64,000 nt of DNA from contig NZ_JAHXRI010000025.1 of assembly GCF_019923725.1 (NCBI RefSeq), positions 124,001-188,000 on the forward strand. Reading direction: 5' to 3'. The position numbers and the translations under genes are program-made. The DNA comes from Zwartia hollandica. Its GTDB lineage: Bacteria; Pseudomonadota; Gammaproteobacteria; Burkholderiales; Burkholderiaceae_B. Of this stretch, positions 43,737 through 51,835 are shown in pieces. The stretch's first letter is position 1. Every line of letters starts with the position of its first letter. The notes below the pieces were generated by a model that saw only the letters and a program-made list of their open reading frames with translations, was not told the DNA's origin and searched no databases.

Positions 43737-45367
43737 CTTGCACCAGGTCGAAAATTATTAGCGGGCTCATCAAACCAATCTCGATTTTTCTGTAGGCGTC
43801 GAGTCATTTGTAATGCGTAGGGCGCTGCCTCAAATAGCAGTTCAAGAAGCTCATCATTCAGCCGTAATCCCGCGTTGATAGCCATACGATGCGCAAAGTC
43901 TCTGGTCGCCGCATCACAGTGGGAACTGTCTGGAGTCAGGTCTGGCGTAATTAGAGAGGGGGCAGTGTCGCCGGGCGTTAACTGAGGACGCTTTGCGCGC
44001 AGCGCAAGTGCGCACTCTAGAATATGTCCTGTTCTTAGCACTTGTGCATCCTGCAATGGGGCTCCGACGAGTTGCATGCCCATCGGCAGTCCGCTCGCAT
44101 TAAAACCGCAGGTCATTGCAAGGGCAGGTCCTGCCGTAATGTTAGCCAGCACTTGTGCATTGGCCCCTTTCCAAAAGCTGATCGGACGGTGCGCCGTGAT
44201 GGGTTTGGCAGCGCCAAAACTTGGCATGAGCAACACATCAAACTTCTCATAGATGGGTGCCATTTCGTGGATCATACGGCGATGCTCTCGGGTCGCTGCG
44301 ACAAAATCGGCAGACTGGAACATCACTGCAGGCAATATACGTGTCAGAAAATCTCGACCGTAGTCACCGGGTCGCTCAATGAGACCTTGTTGTTGAACCG
44401 TAAAAATCTCGGTCTCGGCCAGCACGACCTTGACATCCATGTACTCCTGCATCGGACGAAGCGTGCAGTCTGACACCGTTGCGCCGAGTCCTTTTAAAAC
44501 CTGCACGGCATTGTTTAGTGCTTGTTGGTGGTCGGCTGAAATGGGTAGATCACCCTCCCATACATAGCGCAATACTCCAACGCGCAAACCTTTCAAGTCA
44601 CCGTCTAGGCCAGCGCTATAGTCTGGTATGTTTTGTATAAAACTGTTGCCGTCAGCGGGATCATGCCCAGCAAGAGCTTGCAGCATGATGGCACAGTCTT
44701 TCACGGTCCAGGCCATAGGACCACAGTGATCAAGTGTGAACGAATTTGGCATGACTCCAGTTCGGCTCACTAGCCCAGAACTCGGCATAAATCCTGCGAT
44801 ACCGCAGAGAGAAGCAGGCCCGCGGATAGAGCCTCCTGTGTCTGTGCCTAACGCTGCAGGCAAAAGGCCCGCAGCAACAGAAGCTCCCGAGCCACTGGAG
44901 GATCCGCCACTAAAGCAGTCCAAGCTCCAAGGGTTACGGACTATTGGCCAGGGCACGTCAAACGAAGGACCTCCGTGCGCAAATTCGTGCGTGTTGAGTT
45001 TACCGAGCAAGACGGCGCCCGCATTTCGCATGTTGGAGATGGTCGTCGCATCATGCTTAGGGACATGGTGCTGAGCAATGCGCGAACCGCCAGTCGTCAG
45101 AATCCCAGCGGTCTCATAGATGTCCTTCGCACCGTAGGGGATGCCGTGCATCGGACCGCGGTAATTGCCAGCTGTGATTTCTGCTTCGGCCGTCTTGGCT
45201 TGTGCGCGAGCCATTTCGACTGTTGGAGTAATAAAGGAATTGATTTGTGGATCAATAGCCTCTATCCGCTTCGCTAGATGATCGACATATTCGACTGGTG
45301 ACAACGTACGCGCTTTAATTTGTTGCGACGCTTCTGCAATCGTTAAGAAATGTAATTCTGTTGTCAT
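43733..45367 (-). CDS. Amidase (amidase signature family)
   Basis: A 544-residue serine amidase. The Ser-cisSer-Lys triad maps to Lys81 in PYGAKDIYETAG, the serine cluster in GGSSSGSGASVAAG (156-160) and Ser180 in GTDTGGSIRG. The C-terminus is longer than the basic family (about 470 residues) by a segment with LRLNDELLELL. It is soluble, without signal peptide. The substrate amide is unknown; its place in an acid-degradation block suggests it frees a carboxylic acid. Confidence 0.92.
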   Translation of the reverse strand: MTTELHFLTIAEASQQIKARTLSPVEYVDHLAKRIEAIDPQINSFITPTVEMARAQAKTAEAEITAGNYRGPMHGIPYGAKDIYETAGILTTGGSRIAQHHVPKHDATTISNMRNAGAVLLGKLNTHEFAHGGPSFDVPWPIVRNPWSLDCFSGGSSSGSGASVAAGLLPAALGTDTGGSIRGPASLCGIAGFMPSSGLVSRTGVMPNSFTLDHCGPMAWTVKDCAIMLQALAGHDPADGNSFIQNIPDYSAGLDGDLKGLRVGVLRYVWEGDLPISADHQQALNNAVQVLKGLGATVSDCTLRPMQEYMDVKVVLAETEIFTVQQQGLIERPGDYGRDFLTRILPAVMFQSADFVAATREHRRMIHEMAPIYEKFDVLLMPSFGAAKPITAHRPISFWKGANAQVLANITAGPALAMTCGFNASGLPMGMQLVGAPLQDAQVLRTGHILECALALRAKRPQLTPGDTAPSLITPDLTPDSSHCDAATRDFAHRMAINAGLRLNDELLELLFEAAPYALQMTRRLQKNRDWFDEPANNFRPGAR

Positions 45368-45385
45368 ACGGAGCCTCGTAAGGAG

Positions 45386-46087
45386 TTAAAGCAGTGGGTC
45401 CAAGCCTTGGGAGTGTAAGGCGGCAGCTACTTCTGGAGAGTGCATAAAGGTTGCTAAGGACTGAATGACCTTTGCTTGCTTTGTCTCGGTGAAGCTAGCT
45501 AAAGAAAAGATTGTTGATTGTTGAACGGCGGGGGGAAGTTTTGCAAAAATATGAATCCCTGATACTTGCATCAACTCGCTCATCTGTTGTACGGCGAGCT
45601 CGATCTCTCCGCGGGCGACAGGTTCACCGGTTAAGCCCTCTGGTAAGACTAGTGCTTTAGCTCTCACTTCGTCTTCAATCCCTATTTTTTTTAATAAGCT
45701 GGCGAAGTACATACCGCTTGCACCTTGCTTAGAAAAACAGATTGAGCGACAGGATAGGAGCGTCGCTTTGAAAGCCTCTGCCGTAGAGATGTCCGGTGCA
45801 GGAGTGCCTTGCTTGACTGCCATTGCGACATCCGAGCTGACAAAGTCCAAACGACTTCCGCTGTGTAAGATGTTTTCTTTGATGAGTTCATCAATAGAAG
45901 TTGATACAGCCATGATGGCATCGGCGCGCGCGCCTGCCCGGATGCGTTCCGATAACTGAGCGGTCGCACCATACTCAATCGTCACGTGTGCGTCAGTGCG
46001 CTTTTCGAACTCGGGGATAATCTCTTTGAGCACGTTGCGCATCGCAATCGTAGAAAATAATTTTAGGGACTGGTTCGGAGTCGTCAT
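45386..46087 (-). CDS. ModA-like substrate-binding domain protein without signal peptide
   Basis: A 233-residue type II periplasmic-binding-protein fold, closest by eye to molybdate-binding ModA (LKLFSTIAMRNVLKEIIPEF, then IRAGARADAIMAVS and ISTAEAFKATLL). Unlike ModA it begins directly at the first beta strand with no export signal, so it is probably cytoplasmic. No ABC partner genes are near. Such orphan proteins occur in catabolic clusters and may sense or deliver a ligand. It is the first gene of the minus-strand chain starting at 46087. Confidence 0.82.
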   Translation of the reverse strand: MTTPNQSLKLFSTIAMRNVLKEIIPEFEKRTDAHVTIEYGATAQLSERIRAGARADAIMAVSTSIDELIKENILHSGSRLDFVSSDVAMAVKQGTPAPDISTAEAFKATLLSCRSICFSKQGASGMYFASLLKKIGIEDEVRAKALVLPEGLTGEPVARGEIELAVQQMSELMQVSGIHIFAKLPPAVQQSTIFSLASFTETKQAKVIQSLATFMHSPEVAAALHSQGLDPLL

Positions 46088-46105
46088 AGTGTCTCGGGGT
46101 TATGC

Positions 46106-46124
46106 AATCAAAGATGATTTGATT
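46106..46124. promoter_or_regulatory. Inverted repeat in the divergent promoter region
   Basis: AATCAAA and TTTGATT form a perfect seven-base inverted repeat with a five-base spacer, 18 bases upstream of the ModA-like gene and in the 192-base gap shared with the divergent lactonase-like gene. It is well placed as an operator for both. No regulator gene lies in the neighbouring block. Confidence 0.45.
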
Positions 46125-46279
46125 CTATTCGATTGACCCGGAGGTATCCGCTCGTTAGCATTGGGTTCACGATTTAATAAGTTTGTGTGCAGTGCGCAAA
46201 AACGCATGAAACAAGCAATGCTTAGCGGGTTGCGGCGCGTACGCAAGAATGTGGCGAATGGGTGTAAACCGGAGGAACA

Positions 46280-47107
46280 ATGACACGAGATGTTGAGCAG
46301 ACAGAAATGAATCTTCAGCCTTATGAGGTGTTTGCGGTGAAGTACGCAACACGCGAGGCCTTACGCAAAAACCATTTCATTGGCGGGGATTCGCACGATG
46401 GTCCGATGGCGATGGATTACTACGTGTGGGTGGTGCGTAATGCCGAGCACACGTTTGTCGTGGATACGGGATTTAGCGCAGAGATGGCTGCCAAGCGTGG
46501 GCGAACCTTATTGCGGACACCAGCTGAAGGACTCAAGCTGTTAGGTGTTGACGCGGCGACCGTCCAACATGTGATCATCACGCACCTTCATTACGATCAT
46601 GTAGGCACGTTTGAAAGCTTCCCGCAAGCTCAGTTTCATTTGCAAGACGATGAGATGGCCTATGCAACTGGCCGCCACATGTGTCAGAAGCAATTCAGCC
46701 ATAGCTATGAAGTCGACGAGATCGTGGGTATGGTGCGCTTGGTCTATAAAAACCGCGTGAGTTTTTACGCGGGCAAGGGTGACTTGGCGCCGGGCCTGAC
46801 GGTTCACCGTATCGGAGGTCACACACATGGTATGCAGTGTGTACGCGTGTGGACTCAACGCGGCTGGGTTGTACTTGCCTCAGATACGAGTCATTACTAC
46901 GAGCATTTTGAAAAGCGGCGTGCCTACACAACGATGTTTAATGTTGGCGAAGCATTGCAGGGATACGCTAAGCTTGAAGCGTTAGCGCAATCGAATCGCC
47001 ATATCATCCCCGGTCATGACCCTCTTGTTATGCAGCGTTATCCAGCGGCGTCACAAGCTATGACGGGTATCGTCGCCCGCTTAGATTTGGAGCCCAGCCA
47101 TGGATAG
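46280..47107 (+). CDS. N-acyl homoserine lactonase-like MBL hydrolase
   Basis: A 275-residue metallo-beta-lactamase protein with ITHLHYDHVGTF (His102, His104, Asp106, His107), the bridging ligands in RIGGHTHGMQC and LASDTSHYYEHF, and a C-terminal IIPGHDPLVMQRYP, which is the AiiA/AttM lactonase pattern. GGAGGAACA precedes the ATG. It could open a homoserine lactone or a metabolic lactone; given the acid-catabolic neighbours the latter seems more likely. Its last eight bases overlap the next gene. Confidence 0.88.
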   Translation: MTRDVEQTEMNLQPYEVFAVKYATREALRKNHFIGGDSHDGPMAMDYYVWVVRNAEHTFVVDTGFSAEMAAKRGRTLLRTPAEGLKLLGVDAATVQHVIITHLHYDHVGTFESFPQAQFHLQDDEMAYATGRHMCQKQFSHSYEVDEIVGMVRLVYKNRVSFYAGKGDLAPGLTVHRIGGHTHGMQCVRVWTQRGWVVLASDTSHYYEHFEKRRAYTTMFNVGEALQGYAKLEALAQSNRHIIPGHDPLVMQRYPAASQAMTGIVARLDLEPSHG

Positions 47108-48509
47108 CCATCCCGTTTCGTTATTGCCAGGTGCGACGCGCGAGTTGGCGGCCTTCTCGGCGCAGCTTCGCTTTCAAGATATTCCGCCTGAAGTCATCGC
47201 GCGTATGCGTACGAGTTTTCTGGATAGTGTGGGTTGCTGTTTATTTGGTGCAACCTTACCCTGGACGCAACGTGTCGCCGCGATGGTGCAAGAAGAGGGG
47301 GCACGGCCTGTCGCATCAATTTTTGGTTGTGGACAAAAAACTTCGGTGAGCTCGGCTGTGCTCGTGAATGCGACGGCTGGTCATGCATTTGAGCTAGATG
47401 ATATTCACAAAGAGTCGATTTTGCATGCGGGTTCGATTGCAACGCCGGTTGTTGTGGCACTAGCCGAACAGACGAAGCAGCGCGATGGTCGCGCTTTGCT
47501 TAAAGCGATGACGGCCGGCTATGAGATTGGCACTCGTATTGGCAATGCTGCGACGATGGGTCTCTTTTTTAGAGGATTTCATCCGCAGGGTGCCTCCGGT
47601 GTGTTTGTGGCGGCAGCCAGTGCCGCGGCGATGCTTGGGCTTGATCCCTTGCGTACACAACACGCGCTGGGTATCGCTGGATCACAGGCGGGTGGATTGA
47701 TGGCTGCGCAGGAAGGGGCAATGGTGAAACGTTTTCACTCTGGCCGGGCAGCGCAGAGTGGTGTGTATTCGGCGTATTTGGCACAGAGAGACTTTACCGG
47801 GATTACCGATGTGCTAGAGGCCGGTTACGGTGGCTACTTAAGTACCTATTCAAATAGTCCCAACCCAGAGCGATTATTGGAGGGGTTAGGGTCCGTCTGG
47901 GAGACCGGGAAGGTTGGCTACAAGCCGCACGCTTGTGTCACAAGCATTCATTCGGCCTTGGACGCGTTCTCCGCGCTCTTGACCAAACATAAGTTGACGC
48001 CTCAGGATATTAAAACGCTCGATGTTGGTGTCAGTTCAATGACCTTTACGCATTGCGCCTGGGAGTACAAGGCACAAGGTGTGACCGCAGCCCAGATGAA
48101 CTTGTACTACGGTTTAGCGGTGATGGGCTTTGACGGCATGGCGTTTGTTGCGCAGTATCAGGAGCAGCGTTTAGCTGATCCCCAGATTATGGATTTCATT
48201 GGGCGGATTCAAGCGCGGATCGACTCAGAGATTGATGCGATGGGACCCGCTTATCGCCATGCAGCCAGGGTAGGCATTACGACGACCGACGGACGTCGCT
48301 TTGAGCATGAAATACTCAATCGTCGTGGTAGTCCGGAAAATCCCTTATCCCACGATGAGGTAGTCTATAAGTACCGTCATGTTGTGCAATCATGCTTGTC
48401 CGCCAGTCAAATCGACCGCTCGATTGCCCTGATTGACAAGCTCGATAGGCTTGAGGACACCACGGAACTATTTGAGTTGTTGGCAGCGGCAAGGGTCGTA
48501 TCGACTTAA
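47100..48509 (+). CDS. MmgE/PrpD family protein
   Basis: A 469-residue member of the same superfamily as the gene at 36343, with DSVGCCLFGATLPW, ATAGHAFELDDIHKESILHAG, FHPQGASGVFVAAASAAAML and KRFHSGRAAQSGVYSAYLA. The two share motifs but not close identity by eye. It is translationally coupled to the lactonase-like gene, so it probably acts on the acid released from a lactone. Function not known. Confidence 0.92.
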   Translation: MDSHPVSLLPGATRELAAFSAQLRFQDIPPEVIARMRTSFLDSVGCCLFGATLPWTQRVAAMVQEEGARPVASIFGCGQKTSVSSAVLVNATAGHAFELDDIHKESILHAGSIATPVVVALAEQTKQRDGRALLKAMTAGYEIGTRIGNAATMGLFFRGFHPQGASGVFVAAASAAAMLGLDPLRTQHALGIAGSQAGGLMAAQEGAMVKRFHSGRAAQSGVYSAYLAQRDFTGITDVLEAGYGGYLSTYSNSPNPERLLEGLGSVWETGKVGYKPHACVTSIHSALDAFSALLTKHKLTPQDIKTLDVGVSSMTFTHCAWEYKAQGVTAAQMNLYYGLAVMGFDGMAFVAQYQEQRLADPQIMDFIGRIQARIDSEIDAMGPAYRHAARVGITTTDGRRFEHEILNRRGSPENPLSHDEVVYKYRHVVQSCLSASQIDRSIALIDKLDRLEDTTELFELLAAARVVST

Positions 48510-48510
48510 A

Positions 48511-48552
48511 ATGGAACTCTAACCCGACTTTTGTTGTCAGATCGGGTTCCAT
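48511..48552. other. Imperfect hairpin between MmgE/PrpD and DUF1007 genes
   Basis: ATGGAAC (48511-48517) pairs with GTTCCAT (48546-48552), and CCGA (48524-48527) with TCGG (48542-48545), with a bulge on the left side. Without a following T-run on the plus strand it is not a clean terminator. It lies 20 bases before the DUF1007 start and may affect its mRNA. Confidence 0.35.
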
Positions 48553-48572
48553 CCTCGTTAAAGGTAAGTGGT

Positions 48573-49250
48573 ATGTCGCGCAGTTCAGTGATTCTTCGAA
48601 AGTGTCTGCAGGTGTTTAGCCTCTGGTTATGCTTTCACATACCAGCATTCGCTCACCCCCATATTTTTATCGATGGTGGCGTGCAACTTTTATTTAATAG
48701 CGAAGGGCAGATTGTTTCCTTGCGCCAGAGCTGGAAGTTTGATGAGTTATTCGCGGCCTATGCCCTGCAGGGCATGCCTCGCTCCAAGTCCGGAGAGGTT
48801 GCGCAAGATGAGCTCGAAAAAATAACGAAAGAGTGGATGACTGCGCTTGCTGACCCTGAGTCGCATTTCTTTACGGAGACGCTGCAAGGGACGAAAAAAT
48901 TTGCATTTGGCTTGGCTAAGGAGGCGGTGACAACCTGGGAGCCAAAAAGCGGTCAATTGACATTGTCGTTTGAGCTGCCCTTCACTCTGCCCATAACCCC
49001 CGGTAAACAAGCGGTAGAAGTTGATATTTACGACCCGAGCTATTTCGTTGCATTCGCGTATAAAGGGGCTGCCTCCTATCGCTTGGACGGTGCGCCCAAG
49101 AGTTGCCGAATCAACTATCTGTCCCCACGTCCGCTCGACCCCAAAACAGAAAGGCTTCTTTGGTCCATTCCTGCAGACCAGAAGGAGCTACCGCCTGAAT
49201 TAAAAGAGATCACTAAGCAGCTATCACACCAATTTAAGGTGACATGTTGA
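48573..49250 (+). CDS. DUF1007 family periplasmic protein
   Basis: A 225-residue exported protein with a signal peptide to about AFA and the family opening HPHIFIDGGVQLLFNSEGQI, followed by a beta-rich domain with DIYDPSYFVAFAY. DUF1007 proteins occur just before NicO-type nickel/cobalt transporter genes and are thought to be periplasmic accessory proteins. ATG 48573 follows AAAGGTAAG; the TTG at 48531 in the same frame is inside the hairpin region and is rejected. It overlaps the next gene by seven bases. Confidence 0.87.
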   Translation: MSRSSVILRKCLQVFSLWLCFHIPAFAHPHIFIDGGVQLLFNSEGQIVSLRQSWKFDELFAAYALQGMPRSKSGEVAQDELEKITKEWMTALADPESHFFTETLQGTKKFAFGLAKEAVTTWEPKSGQLTLSFELPFTLPITPGKQAVEVDIYDPSYFVAFAYKGAASYRLDGAPKSCRINYLSPRPLDPKTERLLWSIPADQKELPPELKEITKQLSHQFKVTC

Positions 49251-50314
49251 GAGGCCCGTTGCAGCTCCAACGCTTTCTGAAGCGGCCAACGATCGCGTTC
49301 GTCGTTGGGTTGTACGTTTGCGGTTTGTTTTTAATGAGCGCAGAGGTGCTCGCTCAAACAGCTCACCCGTTTGCGACACCGGAGCAACGGTTAAATTTCA
49401 ACTTGGGAGGCTGGTTCAGTGAGTTCTCTGCCCAGATGGCGATGTGGCAATCGCATTTTTACCGACAACTCACCGGGGCTGTTCGTGCGTGGCAGCAGGA
49501 TGGCTGGGCCGCATGGCTCTTGTTGGGCCTCTCCTTTGCTTACGGGGTGTTTCATGCTCTTGGACCTGGGCACGGAAAAGCAGTGCTGACTGCGTACGTG
49601 CTTGCGAACCGAGAGACGATACGTAATGGAGCGCTTTTGGCCTTACTGTCAGCATTTTTGCAGGCTGTCGTTGCCGTCGTGCTAGTGGGTGTTGCAGCAG
49701 GTTTGTTAAATGTGTCGGGGATGACTTTAAATCGGGCAACCTGGTGGCTGGAGCTTGGCTCCTATTTCATGATGGTTGCGCTTGGGCTCTTGCTTGTTTA
49801 TCGGCATGTCATACGTGTGGCGTTTCAGCGTGGGTCGTCTCAGCAAGTGTCTCCCCATGCTGGGCATGATCATGGATCACATGCTCACGCTCATCACCAG
49901 GGGCATCATCACGATCATCACCACGATGACGCTTGTGGCTGCGGGCACTTACATGCACCCGATCCAGCGCTAGTGAGCGGCAAACTCAATTGGTCGAGGG
50001 CGACCTCTGCGGTCTTGGCAATTGGACTTAGGCCTTGCACCGGTGCTATCTTTGTTTTGGTTTTTACACTCTCGCAAGGTTTCTTTATTGCAGGCGTCGC
50101 CGCAGCGTTGGCAATGGGGCTCGGTACGGGTTTGACAGTGGCTGCGTTGGCGAGTGCCTCGCTTTGGGCGAATCATGCCTTAGAGAAAATCGTTGATGGA
50201 CCCAAACTGCGGTTGGGCACGTACTTGGTCGCGCTTGTGCAAGGCCTTGCCTCGGTCGCGGTCTTGCTATTTGGACTGTTGATGTTTAGCGCCGCCTGGT
50301 CAACGCATGCTTGA
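49244..50314 (+). CDS. NicO-family nickel/cobalt transporter (RcnA-like) with His-rich loop
   Basis: A 356-residue inner-membrane protein with about seven helices. Family motifs are FHALGPGHGKAVLTAY and GLRPCTGAIFVLVF. Between them, at about residues 205-235, a loop with more than a dozen histidines (HDHGSHAHAHHQGHHHDHHH) and CGCGH would bind metal in the cytoplasm or periplasm. The family moves Ni/Co outward or inward, but the neighbouring zur and znu genes raise the possibility of zinc. It converges with zur, three bases apart. Confidence 0.9.
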   Translation: MLRGPLQLQRFLKRPTIAFVVGLYVCGLFLMSAEVLAQTAHPFATPEQRLNFNLGGWFSEFSAQMAMWQSHFYRQLTGAVRAWQQDGWAAWLLLGLSFAYGVFHALGPGHGKAVLTAYVLANRETIRNGALLALLSAFLQAVVAVVLVGVAAGLLNVSGMTLNRATWWLELGSYFMMVALGLLLVYRHVIRVAFQRGSSQQVSPHAGHDHGSHAHAHHQGHHHDHHHDDACGCGHLHAPDPALVSGKLNWSRATSAVLAIGLRPCTGAIFVLVFTLSQGFFIAGVAAALAMGLGTGLTVAALASASLWANHALEKIVDGPKLRLGTYLVALVQGLASVAVLLFGLLMFSAAWSTHA

Positions 50315-50317
50315 CGG

Positions 50318-50707
50318 CTAGCAGTCTTTGCAGCGCCCGTAGAGCGTGAGGTCGTGACTTTCGACTTTGAAGCCTTTAGGGGCTAGATTGCCCAAGTCGC
50401 TTGGGCAGGAGTGGATATCGAACACTTTCTGGCATGCATTGCATTGAAAATGATGGTGGTGGTCGTGCCCCGCTAGTTCGAAGCGCGGGTTCTCTCCAGG
50501 CAGCAGTACTTGCTTGATCGCGCCTTCTTCCACCATGACTTTGATGTTGCGATAAACCGTCGCAATGCCAAGGCGGGGTACATGCAGACCAGCAAGCTCA
50601 AGCACTTCTTGCGCCAGCAAGGGGCGTCCGGCTTGTTCAATCGCTTCGCGGATCGCCGCACGTTGGCGTGTCGAGCGTTCTACTTTTGGAGCATGATTGT
50701 TGTTCAT
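50318..50707 (-). CDS. zur: Fur-family zinc-responsive repressor
   Basis: A 129-residue Fur-fold regulator. The winged helix (QRAAIREAIEQAGRPLLAQE, then GIATVYRNIKVMVEEG) is followed by the metal-binding dimer domain with HDHHHHFQCNACQKVF and SCPSDLG; the end GRCKDC provides a second CxxC. This is the two CxxC pattern of Zur/Fur. Placement opposite the znuCBA operon makes zinc the likely co-repressor. The shared operator region lies upstream between the two genes. Confidence 0.88.
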   Translation of the reverse strand: MNNNHAPKVERSTRQRAAIREAIEQAGRPLLAQEVLELAGLHVPRLGIATVYRNIKVMVEEGAIKQVLLPGENPRFELAGHDHHHHFQCNACQKVFDIHSCPSDLGNLAPKGFKVESHDLTLYGRCKDC

Positions 50708-50725
50708 ACCGTATCTTACCTACAT

Positions 50726-50748
50726 CAATATTGATATTGTATTATCAT
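50726..50748. promoter_or_regulatory. Putative Zur/Fur-type operator between zur and the znu operon
   Basis: The very AT-rich divergent gap holds a perfect palindrome TCAATATTGA (50726-50735) overlapping an inverted repeat TGATA-N6-TATCA (50733-50748). The complement of 50736-50755 begins AATAATGATAAT, matching the left half of the Fur-box consensus. Position between a Fur-family repressor gene and a zinc uptake operon supports co-regulation of both. Exact boundaries are a guess. Confidence 0.6.
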
Positions 50749-50811
50749 TATTGAATTGTGTGAATATTTCCTCATCTTAACCAGTCTTTTCTAAACCTAA
50801 CCCCTACGACA

Positions 50812-51057
50812 ATGTCGTCATCATCGAAGCACGAGCATTTGCATGCTCATCCTCATGAGCACCATCATGAGCACCACCACCAAGACCAAGTCGGACTGGG
50901 GGGCGAGGGCCCGCGCACGTCTAGGGGGATTGTGTATGCGCCTCCGGCGCTACGCAGTCCGGTGCTCAGTGGCGTTGCTCAGCGTGTCGCCGTTGTCTGT
51001 GGCGTGATCGGTCTCGTTTGGATCGCTGTGTGGTGGGCGCTGCAGAACAATGGATAA
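50812..51057 (+). CDS. Small His-rich single-pass membrane protein of the znu operon
   Basis: An 81-residue protein I do not recognise. Residues 7-25 are His/Glu-rich (HEHLHAHPHEHHHEHHHQD), the middle is Gly/Pro/Arg-rich and residues about 55-77 form one transmembrane helix (VAVVCGVIGLVWIAVWWAL). Its stop overlaps znuC by eight bases, so it is the first gene of the zinc uptake operon. A metal-binding chaperone, buffer or sensor at the inner membrane is likely. The start is the first ATG after the operator; a clear ribosome site is absent. Confidence 0.72.
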   Translation: MSSSSKHEHLHAHPHEHHHEHHHQDQVGLGGEGPRTSRGIVYAPPALRSPVLSGVAQRVAVVCGVIGLVWIAVWWALQNNG

Positions 51058-51835
51058 GCTCACTAAGCAAGGCAGTTTCGCGCCGGAAATTGCGTTGACG
51101 AATTTGACGATTGCCTATGATGGACATCCGGCGGTACATCACCTGTCGGGAACGTTCGCTTCGGGTTCGCTCACCGCGATTGTCGGGCCTAATGGTGCTG
51201 GGAAAAGCACTCTTTTGTCGGCTCTCTCAGGTCAATTGAAGGGTATTGAGGGATCTATTCGGTTTGGAGATGCTTCGCGCATTGATCTTGCCTACTTACC
51301 GCAGCAATCAGCGATTGATCGAGATTTTCCCGTTCGCGTTCTCGATGTCGTGGTTCTCGGGGCATGGAAGATCATGGGGAGTTTTTTGCCAGCATCCCGT
51401 GAGATCAAGCAGAGGGCGACTGAAATGCTCGCGGCGGTGGGTCTCGTCGGCTTTGAGCGACGTTTTATCGGAGAGCTATCGGTCGGACAATTGCAGCGCG
51501 TTCTTTTTGCACGCCTACTGATGCAGGACGCACCTGTAATTTTGTTGGATGAGCCGTTTAACGCACTGGATACGCGAACGGTTGAAGACTTGCTGCAAGT
51601 CGTCTTAGACTGGCATCACCACTCGCGGACCGTGATTGCTGTTCTGCATGATCTGGAGATGGTTCGTCAATACTTTCCCCAAACACTTTTATTAGCGCGT
51701 GAGGCGATTGCCTGGGATGCCACGCAGGCTGTCTTGAGTACTGATAATTTATCTCGGGCTCGTGCAACGGCAGAATATTGGGATGACCGAGCACCGTGGT
51801 GCGTTCGGGCTCCCGAAGCTGGAGGACGTCTCTAA
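51050..51835 (+). CDS. znuC: Zinc ABC transporter ATP-binding protein
   Basis: A 261-residue ABC ATPase of the metal (Zn/Mn) type. Walker A is VGPNGAGKSTLL, the signature is LSVGQLQRVLFAR (Val where Gly is usual), Walker B is VILLDEPFNALD, and the switch histidine is in VLHDLEMV. It energises ZnuB. The C-terminus after residue 230 is longer than in many homologues. It overlaps the His-rich gene at its start and znuB at its stop. Confidence 0.92.
   Translation: MDKLTKQGSFAPEIALTNLTIAYDGHPAVHHLSGTFASGSLTAIVGPNGAGKSTLLSALSGQLKGIEGSIRFGDASRIDLAYLPQQSAIDRDFPVRVLDVVVLGAWKIMGSFLPASREIKQRATEMLAAVGLVGFERRFIGELSVGQLQRVLFARLLMQDAPVILLDEPFNALDTRTVEDLLQVVLDWHHHSRTVIAVLHDLEMVRQYFPQTLLLAREAIAWDATQAVLSTDNLSRARATAEYWDDRAPWCVRAPEAGGRL

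Noticed and set aside
49860-49960. Simple repeat of CAT/CAC triplets
   Set aside because: It is the His-rich loop of the NicO protein and stays in frame, so not a separate repeat element.
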